DNA from: Mugil cephalus
Taxonomy: Eukaryota > Chordata > Actinopteri > Mugiliformes > Mugilidae
Assembly (NCBI RefSeq): GCF_022458985.1
Contig: NC_061777.1
Location: forward strand, 18,565,668-18,629,667
Reading direction: 5' to 3'
DNA: 64,000 nt
Below, one piece after another: positions 54,501 to 64,000 of the stretch. The position numbers and the translations under genes were made by a program. The stretch's first letter is position 1. The number at the start of each line of letters is the position of its first letter. The notes under the pieces were generated by a model. That model worked only from the letters and a program-made list of their open reading frames with translations. It had not been told where the DNA came from and ran no database searches.

Positions 54501-56860
54501 TCAGTTGGGGACACACATCGAGGTTTTGCAGGCTTTCCAGACTTGTGAGAAAAATCTACAAATTCTAGATCTCCTTGGAGGCGGACTGGTTGTGAAATGC
54601 AGATGGATTTTCAGGTACTTCAAAACTGCGTCATCAAAAGATGTATCCTGTGATATCACAGCTAACAGCAGCGACTCCGAAGACCCAAATTCTCTCCTCA
54701 GGTCTTTCACCATGGCCTTGGTGAGTTTTTTCATGTTGACGTGTTCAATTCTCACAGTTGTATCAGTGGAGCTGATCTCACTCAGGACTTTGCCTGTTAG
54801 CCGATCAATTATTCTGTTGATCATGTCTTTCTTTATTACCTTGTTGTTTTCCTTGTAGGATTTCATTATATTCTCATGATCAACACGTCACCAAGTCATC
54901 AGTCATGCTCTCGGTTACAGGTGAAGAACTAACTGACTCTGCTGTAGGTTCATCTCTTGACTCTTCAGACATTCGTCCCGGTCTGAAACAAATTGCATCG
55001 CCCATAAAAACTGGTGAAGGCGAAACATTTTTTTCAGGAGACGGGATCCTTCCATTCCCATTTCCTGAGCTCAGATCTCGCAAGTCAGTGTGAATCCTTA
55101 CAGTGTTGGATATTAAATCAGTATGTTCTGAATCACCTACACCTGAATTGAGTCCTAAATCATGACACGTTTGTACCTGCTCATTGTCAGACATAGAGGA
55201 ACCTGCCGGGGACAGCACTGTTGTCATAAGATTTTCGATTGCTGTCATTGCACCAGACACTTCCTCAATGTGGGCAGTTGGTTGCATCTGATCCCTCTCC
55301 TTCCAGAGAAGCACCTGTTGCATGAACCTTTCAACCGAGTCCTCAGTCATGGCATACATGACTTCAGGAGAAAAGTGCAACTCATCGTCATCACTGTTTC
55401 TCCTGAACCTGGAGAGGACACAGTCAAAAACCTTCTTTCCCTCTGGAACACGGGGGATTTGACAGGTGAGACCAACCATCATATGTCTGTAGATTTTATC
55501 CGTCAGCTCCTTGGAAAAACTCCCTAATTTCCCTGCTGTACGTGTTTTCCTGTGAGCTGCTGACTTCTTTCACAGGTTTGGGTGACTGGTTTAATTTCTC
55601 CAGCATACCATCAATGTCAGGTTTGATAGCCTCAAAATCAAGAAACGATACGTTTTTCACCATACTCCTCTGTGACAATGTGGAAGGAGAAGGTATAGAT
55701 TTTGAAGAAGCTGGAACACTACCTGGTAAAAGACATTCGCTTCGGTCTACGTGTTCACAAGCTTCAAGACTAACAATGAAATCAGGTTCTCTTTTCTGAC
55801 AGCCGGCCGTCAGCTCTGCCATCACTTTCTTAAACTGGCTTCTGACAAACTTAGAAAACTGCTGTTGTTTTGTGTGCTGGTTGACATCAGCACCGTTTCC
55901 TAGCAGAGAAGCCAGTGAGCTGAAGAAGTTTTTCAGTTTATTCGACCAGGAGCACCCTATTGAAATGAGGTGTGGGTGATGTGCTCTCACCAGAATCGCA
56001 ATAATGCAGGTCATCACATATGGCACTCACTATTTGTGACGCTGCTGCTTGAGCCTCCAGAGAGGTGGTAAGTGGGGGCAGATCATCCTCCGTCTCTTCA
56101 GCCAAATCTGGTGACTCACTGCAGATTCTGATGAGAATTTCACTCACAGCTTTTTTCAATGATGGGACAGCGACTACAGATTGTACTTCTGAAGAGTCGC
56201 ATCGCTCTGGTCCCGACAGTATCTGTTGCTTGGGTGAAGTCGATGATGACTTTGAGGTTTCCGGCCGCTGACATACTCCACAACACTGTTGTTTGAGTCT
56301 GGCTACAACTTTTTTCAGGCATGTGGCAGCGTGAAATACCATTTGATTTAGACGACCAATACTTGACATGGAGCCACTGACATAAACTGCAGGCTCTGGG
56401 GATTCAGCAGAGCTGTTAATAGCCAGAGAAAGAGCGGACTTTACCTTCTGGGAGACCTCGCTCTCAACCAGAACTGTCAGCTCTTTAGCATCCTCACTTC
56501 TAAACTGTGGGACGTTAAGGGCAACGGCAAAGCTGGCGGAGAAGGTGTCTCCCAAGTGGTTGCACTAAAGTTCTCCACATCTTCTGGCGCATTGGTCGAG
56601 AATCACTCGCAGCAATGTGCTCCTGCCGAATTGCTGGAAGAATGGTTTTCAGCACTTGGGCAGAAATACTTTGTACTATTTCCGTGAGCATGTCAGCCAG
56701 TGCAGCATGTGTTTGTGAGTCACAAATATCTGCAGCGAGCAAGCTCCACTGTGCTGGAGAGATTGATTCAAAATGCGTAATTACTATGGGCAAAACATCC
56801 TCTGCTGTAATAATTACAGGACTCGCCATCTGCACTTTGCATATCTCCACTGAAGACATT
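54501..56860 (-). pseudogene. Array copy 4 of the 789-aa frame, decayed
   Basis: Copy 4 is recognisable from MSSVE (about 56860) to SMCVPN (54501) but is split into at least five open pieces by small insertions and deletions. It also has a short in-frame loss in the SKSSSKSAAS stretch. Sequence identity to the other copies is still high. It is the copy least likely to make protein and, with its rearranged flank, may be the oldest member of the array. Confidence 0.85.
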
Positions 56861-56945
56861 TCTGTGTTTTTTTTTTCTTCACGCTGGGGAAAAAACGCTA
56901 AAGTGTAAAACTTGGGAAGCAATTAATAGTTAATAGATGTTCACG

Positions 56946-57085
56946 TGGCCTGGATAGTAGATACGTCCTTACTGGTCTGGATACTAGATATTTCCTTATG
57001 TGGTCTGGATGCTAGATATTTCCTTACGTGGTCTGGATGCTAGATATTTCCTTACGTGATCTGGATGCTAGATACTTCCTTCAAG
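56946..57085. repeat. 28-bp minisatellite, unit 4 (5 units)
   Basis: Five units, the shortest of the four arrays, in the same position upstream of the broken frame. Confidence 0.9.
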
Positions 57086-57839
57086 CTGTCTGGAAATCAG
57101 GAACTAAAACTTAACCAGATCCGTTTGAATATAAAGAAAATACACAATGACGTCATGTGAAAAGATCAAAGCCCCGAGTGGCTTTGATGTCACAAAGGGA
57201 TTCACCTAGTCAGAGGAAGAGTAACTTTACGTCACTGGTAAGGCCACGCCCCCTTGTGGGGGGAAAACAAAGGAGAGGTTGCCATAGATACAAACACTTT
57301 GAGAGGTTGCTGCGTTGTGAATAAAATTCTGACATTTTCTCTGCTCCCCTCAAGATGGAGGGACAAACCGAATGAATGTATGGTTCAGACTATAAAACGG
57401 GTGGACAAAGATGGAAAGCCGTGGGACCCTGATTGTACACTGTGTATGACTCAAGCTTGATGACGCTATCGTTAGCTAATGTCAATCGTTAGAGTTGTTA
57501 GTTATAATGTTAAAATTTAAAAGAAACTGAAATGACAGTAGGTAACTACAGAGCGCAGTTACTTTAACATTCACATTAACTGTGAAGCGTTTTTTTTTGT
57601 TTGTTTGTTTGTTTTTTTTAATGAAAGCGTTAACGATCGCTAAGCTTCGTGCTGTATTTATGTCATGATTCATTCATTTAAGCTATCAAAGCTGCAATAG
57701 TTTTTAGTTTTACAGATGCATTTCAATGTTGAAATGATAGAGTTCATTTGCTCCTAATCTTTACCTGGTGACTATTCATCATGAGGATCATTAACCATCT
57801 AATGCAAAATGATGACTATGGAAGGGGATGCAGTTCACT

Positions 57840-58437
57840 CAGTTTTAATAGCAAGCATACATACAGCATGACATCATTTCCATTGCTGTTTAGCAGATAT
57901 TCACTGAATAAGTCGTGTGCTCCTAATGAGGTTTAGAGTTTGACTAAAATAGGAAAACACAAGCATTAAAATGCGCACACATGATGACTTGGAAATAAAT
58001 GACCAAAACACGTCTGCAGTTAGTCTTGAGGAACAATATCTGCCAAATGTAGGCTACGTTATTTTCACATAGATGTCAATTTTAGCTTTATTTTTATTAT
58101 TTTATTTTTTTTTAACATGTATCCAACGCATCTGGAAGAAGACAAAAAAAAGACACTTTGAGACTGTAACAGAATCACTAAGAAACAAAACACCAGGATG
58201 AATGTGTAATATGGGAGAAATGGGGGCGGGCGTGGTAGTGACACAGAATCATGACATAATGTTAGTAAATTGGACTAAACTTTCTAAATTTAACTCTTTT
58301 ATTATGTTGGGCTCAATTTGACCCAATTCAGTGTTTGAAGTCTCTAAATATATGACTAACATTAGAATTACTTTTTATCATTCAAAACAGACACTGACAC
58401 ATATATCGGCCCTGACAAAACACTCATCATTATTCTT
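57840..58437. other. 600-bp segment found only in array unit 4
   Basis: It sits between 'gcagttcactc' and 'gataatagttgtgataatag', which are only about a dozen bases apart in units 1-3. AT-rich, no coding signal. It may be ancestral sequence lost from the others or an insertion. Confidence 0.8.
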
Positions 58438-58822
58438 GATAATAGTTGTGATAATAGTTTTTCATATCAAATGTTACACACAACAAGAATATGTACTGAG
58501 AAACAAAATAAAGACACTTAAACATATCTCTTTCCAATTTAAGGCCAGTTAGATTAGATTTTATGGTGATTTGATTATTTCTCCAGAGTTGTGTAATAGT
58601 TATTCTTCTGGATGTACAGTATATGTGGTGTGGGGTGGGGGATAGTCAATAATAGTAAAAAAGTAGTCAAATATAAAGTACCCGACACATACATTTGGGA
58701 TATATTTTTTTTAACTGTCATCATTTTAGTTAACTGTTGTCATTTAAGTTTAAATTGCTGGTGTCCAATTGACACCAAGGACAAAAAGTGTTGGAAAAAT
58801 TGAAGGTAATAAGAGGGTTAAA

Positions 58823-59211
58823 GCATCTGTGGGTGAGTCTTCCCACCTGAAGTGGATTATTTTCTTTTTGACTGGCCGTCATTGTCTGATGAGAGAAGTT
58901 GTGGTCTTACTGCAGGAAGCGGACTCGAGTATTTCTGAAATATAAGATTGTTGTGATGAACCCTACGAAAGAAATGCACCCGCCACAGGAAGAAAGTAGA
59001 TTGTGGGCGGGGCTTTGACAGCAGCGCTCTCTTCTGATTGGTTCCTCTGACTGCCTCGCAGGAATTTCACTACCGGTTTTTAGTGTTTTCGACGGAGCTA
59101 GGGGACGTCCATGCTCAACACCAGCAGCTACAGACAGTGTATGTGACAGAGAGCCACGTGTTTTTGGTTTTTAGTTTTCATTGCTGTGTTATCAATCGCG
59201 CACTAGCTCTG
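58823..59211 (+). promoter_or_regulatory. C9orf40 promoter and 5' UTR
   Basis: Unique sequence begins right after the array. A GC box (GGGCGGGGC, 59005-59013) and an inverted CCAAT box (ATTGG, 59037-59041) lie about 170-207 bases upstream of the assigned ATG. This makes a compact TATA-less promoter only about 180 bases from the end of the array. Confidence 0.65.
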
Positions 59212-59996
59212 ATGGCAAAGAGACGCACCGAGGACACTGTGCTGAACGACTCTCCCTCCAAAAGATGTTTCCGCTCCCTTTGCAGAGTTGACATGCAGCT
59301 GGAGAGCATGGCTCCGACGGGGGGTGTGAACCCACCGTCTCTGATGGCTTTGTTGGGCAGCCGCTGCAGGAAAAGGCCGTACTACTTCGAGGACCTCGAG
59401 AGGCAAGAGGAAGAAGGAGCTCTTTTTCCCAAGACGACACACTGCGACACAAGGAAGCCAGCAGCAAGTGTTTTGACTTCTGGAAGTTTCCAGGAGCATC
59501 GCAGCTCCAGCACAGTCACAGCATGCACCAAGAAACGACCTAGAAAGGACTGCACAAGCTCAGAGGGCCCGATACCTAAAGCTAACGATAAAGTAAGTTC
59601 ATGAAAAAGATAGCACGAGGATGCGATTTTCGATCATGACGCAGTCCAGGGAAATGTGAATCGTTGTAATTGCAGCGAATGTCCACTAGGTGTCACCATT
59701 TAGCCATTCAATTGTTTGTTGTAGTCCCAGCTGTATGTCCGACTCTTTAGTCTATGGTCTGATCTCACCAAACTCATCGGGTTTTCAAAATGTTAGCGTT
59801 TGAGTTCCTTTGGAAATTTCTGATGCGCTCACCTTCTTGTTTTTCTTCTTCATTTAAGGCCGACACAGACACCGAAGACTGCACATACAACTCCTTCCAG
59901 TTCTGGAGGGTCCCCTTACCTGAACTTGACCTTTCACTGCTAGAAGATGACCATTCCCAAACAAAAGAAAAGCCAAAAGATGCCATGGAGACCTGA
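59212..59996 (+). CDS. c9orf40: C9orf40 homologue, uncharacterised conserved protein
   Basis: No function is established for this family to my knowledge. Coding exons are 59212-59592 and 59859-59996, GT-AG, phase 0, giving 172 aa (human C9orf40 has 194 as I recall). The N-terminus MAKRRTED with an SPSKR motif and the C-terminal block YNSFQFWRVPLPELDLSLLE match the human protein, where the block reads YNTFQYWRNPLPPIDL. The middle is basic and Ser-rich, with KKRPRK as a possible nuclear signal. The frame is open upstream to 59038, but MAKRR is the start that fits the human protein. Its place between CARNMT1 and a TRPM6-like gene, all on one strand, equals the human 9q21 order. AATAAA at 60485-60490 is the likely poly(A) signal. 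Confidence 0.9.
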
Positions 59997-61868
59997 GGAT
60001 GCTTGGTACAGGGCCTAGGTTTGTTGTTGTCTGCCCTGTTTTCAGCAGGCAAACACGATGAGCACCTTGTGACACTTTAGTAAAGTCGCTTGAAATGTGT
60101 CCGGGTGAGATGCAACAAGTGGGTGTCCCTTGTCAGAGCAATACAGGTTGCAGAAAGGACACAATACTGTCCATACAGTTCTGAAAGGGATGTCTGACAG
60201 CTTTGTGTGAAAAGCCTTTCTGGTGTACAGTAATAACTGCCATCTGTACTTTCATGCTAAAGCCCTGGTACCAAAACTATGGTAGACCAGTATTCCTATT
60301 AGGTTACAATATATATTAAAGTTTGTTGTGCAGATAACACAAAGCATCACAACATTTTTCAGAGCTAATTTGTTTTAACTGTCCCATTTTTTCGAGGGGA
60401 TATATTTTAAACACCACTTTAAAGGCTTCGATGTCTGCTGTATTGCACTTTTATTCCATTGCTGTTAGAGTTGTTTTCATTGGTAATAAAAGAGCTTCCT
60501 CTAATCATCTATTTGCAGTTTTGTAGTTTTTTGTTTGTTGGTTTGTTTGTTTGTTTTTTTGCTTTAAGTATTATGTCGTTACCAGTGTGTTTTATTCATT
60601 ATTCTATTCCTGGTATTGAAGTTCATCATGAGTGATTGGATCATGAGCATCCAGCTGTAAATACATGTGTTCACACCTGGCATTTAAATGCATCGCCACA
60701 CACATCTCAAGCCAGCACTCGAGATCTGATCACAGTTTCGTGCTCTGCATGCAAATAAACACACCGCGCATTTGGGATGCCGTAGAATATTGTATCAGGT
60801 GCTCTCTCCAGTGGTTATGGATACTGCTGTTTCGGAACCACGAACTTTGGATCAAGCTGTGAAGTCTCATTCACTGGAAGCTCACGCTCACGTTAAGTTA
60901 TCGTTTGTTTATTGTGTTTATTTATTCATCTCAACCATGAAGTTGTTTTGTTTTAGAGAGTGGCTCCTAACTCCGACTGTGAAAATCTGGAGGCTTCTAT
61001 AATCTGAATAGTCTTACTGTAGCACCATTTACAGCAGTGAAAGAAGAATATAGGCAACAAAGGTAAATAAGGACGCTGACCATTCTGAGAAAATGTATAA
61101 CTTACTGTAAATCCACATGGCTGTTGTGCATATGTCAGTATATTGTTAATTCACTGTATGGCATTTTTATGACGGACCAAAGTCTACACATATTTAATTT
61201 GTTCATTCATCGGTTAACAGCTAGACTGACAATTAAGCTTTTTCTGCATGAAGGAGGTAAAAAAAAAAAAAAAAGTTGTCACTTTTGATTGTATCATTCA
61301 GGACACACATGAACAACATCCTGCTTTATTCCATTTTAAACAAAAAATATCACGTCATGTTTGTTTTTTTTGTGCAGCTAATTGTACTCTATATAAAAAG
61401 ATGTCATCGTCTGTCCTTCAAAAGCAGATGTGGTCCAGGTGTTTACAAAGAGTGTTGTTTTGAACAAGGGCCAGTTTCAAATACTGAGTATTAGCAGGTG
61501 ATGTGATCCTCCAGTTGGCTGTGTGTGCTTCAGAAAGGGCTGAAAAAAAGAAAAATAATAATAATTGTCAGACGTCTACTTTCACAAAACACCCTCATCT
61601 TGCTACTTGTGGGGAAAAAAAAAAAAAAAAAAGGAGTGGGATGTTGAACACACTATCACCAGCTCAGGAGGTGAAACAGTCCCTTCTGTGTTTGAAGGAG
61701 GAGATCATGAACTCCTCAAGGCTTCTTGGAAAGGCTCGACCTGCCCTTTGGACCAGCGGCTGATAAAAGGACAGTCAGTCCTTGTCAGGACAGCAATGAT
61801 GAAGAGGTGCAACTTGAATGTTAACATTTGTTAGGCTTGTAACCTGGTTTCCACCCAAGTTTTCAACC
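59997..61868. other. C9orf40 3' UTR and intergenic region
   Basis: The probable 3' UTR of C9orf40 runs to AATAAA at 60485-60490. After it there is AT-rich sequence with poly-A runs (61259-61274, 61613-61632) and no coding signal. The stretch next to 61869 should hold the TRPM promoter and 5' UTR, but I see no clear motif. Confidence 0.5.
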
Positions 61869-64000
61869 ATGGTAAGTCATGCAACTATTACTAACACTTT
61901 TATTTACTGAAGTTCAGCTTATTTCCAGCGAGTGTTTGCAAAGACAGACGTTTCAGGATTATTCATTTACTAATTAGCTGTCGTTAGCGATTAGCTAAGG
62001 TTAGCAAAGTTTAATTGTGATTTTAAAATAACTAAAAGAACCACATCTTTGGTAACTTAGCTAAATATAATGTTACCTGATCAAATACTAGTTGAATTAA
62101 ATCAGTTTACTCGACTTTCTATTTATTATAGGCTTCTTAAAAAAGTAAATAAATAAATAAAAAATTCTACCATAATCAACCACAACCGTTGCTTTAATTG
62201 CAAGAAATTGGCTGAGATAATTAGACCCTTATTAAATTAGGTCTATGTTTTTTGGTCTATGTCTATGTCTATGTTATTTTTATTTTTATTATTATTATTA
62301 CATTATTAATACATTTGTATACATTAATACAACACATTTGTACGTGTTGCTGAGCATAACACTTTAACTTCACACATTTAGACAACGCATTGTTGTTGAT
62401 TTTTCTAAATTATCAATAATGCTGCCTCTTGAAGATTTGTCTTTGATTAGATATTTAACTTTATCATCATAAATCTCAATTACCCCATAAAGGGAAGGAC
62501 CTTTAAAGTTGTGACAGACAATAAACCTCTGAGGTTTACTGTCTGTAAAGACATCTATTCATAGTAAAAAGAAGGAAAAAAAAAAACAAAGGCTTGAGCT
62601 TCATCTGCTACCCTGTTTAGTGTTTACACAATCGGACTCAGGGAGGGAGTGCACCAGCTCCCCCGTCCATGTCTGGGCTAATCTCAGGAAAGGGATGTTT
62701 GTATGTTTCCTACCAACAGTGCTCTTCTGAGCGAGGCCATTGTTAAACCTTGCTGGGAAATGGAGCACAGACCTTTAAAAACCAGAGGAAGCATGAAGAA
62801 AAGAAGCTGAGTGAAGACTGGCTTCGTAAAGCTCACATCCCGACAGTGTTGTGGAAGAGTGCAGTTCAGGTTTCTATGACGGGGAGGGAGCAACACTGAG
62901 CTCCCTGAGTGTCCAGTGTGTAGATCGCTGCCGGCATTATAATGAGCTTCACCGAGAAGGTCACTGATTACATTTTTGCCAGGATTAGTGTGTTTTCTTG
63001 CCGGAGGATGAGTTTGAGAACGTAGTGCTTGACTGCTCCAGGATCTGTGTGCTTTAAGTAAACATTTTTTTTTCCTTATTCCAGTCTCGAAAGTCGTGGA
63101 TTGAGGAAACCTTCTACAGGAGAGAGTGCGTGAAGTTTATCCCCTCGTCTTGTGACCTACACAGGTAAACCCGAACCTCATTGCCGTGATGGTTGTTAGT
63201 TGTTTAGAGTGAGCTTGCGCTATTCTCAGAAGAAGTCAGGATTGGATTGTTTTATTGGAACAAAGTACAACATTAACAGCAGTGTTTGGAGACTGCATTT
63301 TTCTGAGAGCAGAACTATTTGGCATTCGGCCCTTACTTCCAGGAATAGGATCCATGTGGATTCTTTGATAATGTGTTATTTCCTGTTTCTTACAGATGTG
63401 TTCCACTATGCCAAGTATGCCAAAACTTGATCAGGTACAGTTTATGTACTGTGTGTTTATGTGTGGATTCATACCATACACTGTCATATCACCCATTATT
63501 TCACTGAAGTTCTACTGTTCTTATTGTGGGAATTTTTTATATTTTTAGTTAAACCCTTGCTCCTACTATCACTTCTTGTTACCAATTCTTTCCATGCATG
63601 CCTTTAATTATTTTGTACTGGTTAGATGTTGTTGTGGCCGCCTGATGGGGGAACACTCTTGGCAAGATTCCCTTCCTCCAGTTTCCCTCTATACTGGTAC
63701 TGGACAGGATGTGGAAGAAGACTGGTCCACAGAGCGCCACACCAAGGCCAGTCCCACAAACGCCTATGGGACTGTAGATTTCGAAGATACCGCCACCCGT
63801 GTCTGTCGGGCCAAGGTACGTACATTTACTAACTGTATGTATTACCTGTTTGCTCCATTTCCATTGAAAATTAAAAAGCCAATTTTACCTGGGATTTCAT
63901 GCCTTATCTACAGTAGAGACAAAAAAATCAAATTTGCAACTTTCAGCAACAATAACGTAGAGTTTCTTATATTTTTCTAGTATGTTCGTGTGGCTGTGGA
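61869..64000 (+). CDS. trpm6: TRPM6-type cation channel-kinase, N-terminal exons (runs off the window)
   Basis: TRPM6 and TRPM7 are Mg2+-permeable channels fused to an alpha-kinase. TRPM6 serves epithelial Mg2+ uptake. Visible coding exons are 61869-61871 (ATG alone), 63085-63164, 63396-63434, 63626-63815 and 63981 to the window end, with matching phases. The peptide reads [19 protein letters not shown] then [54 protein letters not shown] and CRAKYVRVAV. This is the start of the TRPM2/6/7-type N-terminal homology region. The first exon is inferred from ATG followed directly by GTAAGT. The sequence alone does not separate TRPM6 from TRPM7; the order CARNMT1-C9orf40-TRPM6 in human favours TRPM6. 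Intron 1 (61872-63084) holds nothing recognisable. Confidence 0.85.

Larger units (their letters stand above)
53666..58822 (-). repeat. Array unit 4 (5.2 kb, rearranged)
   Basis: This is the last and most diverged unit. About 1 kb found in units 1-3 (equivalent to about 40890-41880, including the retroposon tail) is missing at about 57680, and about 600 bases unique to this unit are present at 57840-58437. It ends at gttaaa (58817-58822), where unique C9orf40-side sequence begins. The NRF1-like segment is lost but the CRE remains (57148-57155). Confidence 0.93.

Noticed and set aside
36825-58822. The array unit as a mobile or virus-like element
   Set aside because: No terminal repeats, no target-site duplication, and no polymerase, integrase, protease, capsid or envelope motif in the frame; strictly head-to-tail copies at one place fit unequal crossing-over better.
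59038-59211. N-terminal extension of C9orf40 upstream of MAKRR
   Set aside because: It overlaps the GC-box/CCAAT promoter area, and MAKRR matches the human start; the open frame upstream looks like 5' UTR.

Overview
The window is genomic DNA from a ray-finned (teleost) fish. The evidence is split vertebrate genes with short introns and consensus splice sites, vertebrate-specific families (BAG4, DUSP26, an alpha-1-antitrypsin-like serpin, CARNMT1, C9orf40, a TRPM6/7 channel-kinase), and debris of Tc1-like and L2-like transposons of the kind common in fish. The species cannot be named from sequence alone. Exon limits were placed by hand from frame continuity, splice signals and remembered protein families. 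No database search was run.

Layout. Positions 1-15122 show no recognisable gene, only simple repeats. LSM1 (minus strand, 4 coding exons, 133 aa) and BAG4 (plus strand, 5 exons, 363 aa) sit head to head across about 0.9 kb, the arrangement known in human 8p11. A tandem duplication of about 1.5-1.8 kb fills the space between BAG4 and a DUSP26-type phosphatase (3 exons, 198 aa). An alpha-1-antitrypsin-like serpin follows (5 coding exons, 413 aa), then about 3.3 kb of LINE remnants and AT-rich sequence. CARNMT1 (8 exons, 410 aa), a C9orf40 homologue (2 exons, 172 aa) and the first coding exons of a TRPM6-type channel-kinase then lie on the plus strand in the same relative order as in human 9q21.

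The outstanding region is 36825-58822, between CARNMT1 and C9orf40. It holds four head-to-tail copies of a unit of about 5.6 kb (the last about 5.2 kb). Each carries, on the minus strand, a large single-exon reading frame for a Ser-rich protein I do not recognise. Copy 1 is open for 789 codons and copies 2-4 have broken frames. Each unit also has a CRE palindrome and a 28-bp minisatellite upstream of the frame (7, 7, 6 and 5 units) and a purine-rich 17-bp minisatellite just past the stop. The duplication joints share the hexamer GTTAAA. This looks like a recently amplified, lineage-specific gene. The protein has several amphipathic segments that resemble PKA-anchoring helices, which prompts a low-confidence guess of a sperm fibrous-sheath-like role.

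The genes do not form one pathway. LSM1 acts in cytoplasmic mRNA decay, BAG4 in HSP70 and death-receptor control, DUSP26 in phosphatase signalling, the serpin as a secreted protease inhibitor, CARNMT1 in anserine synthesis, and TRPM6 in Mg2+ transport. What binds the window together is conserved gene order, broken by the four-copy insertion.
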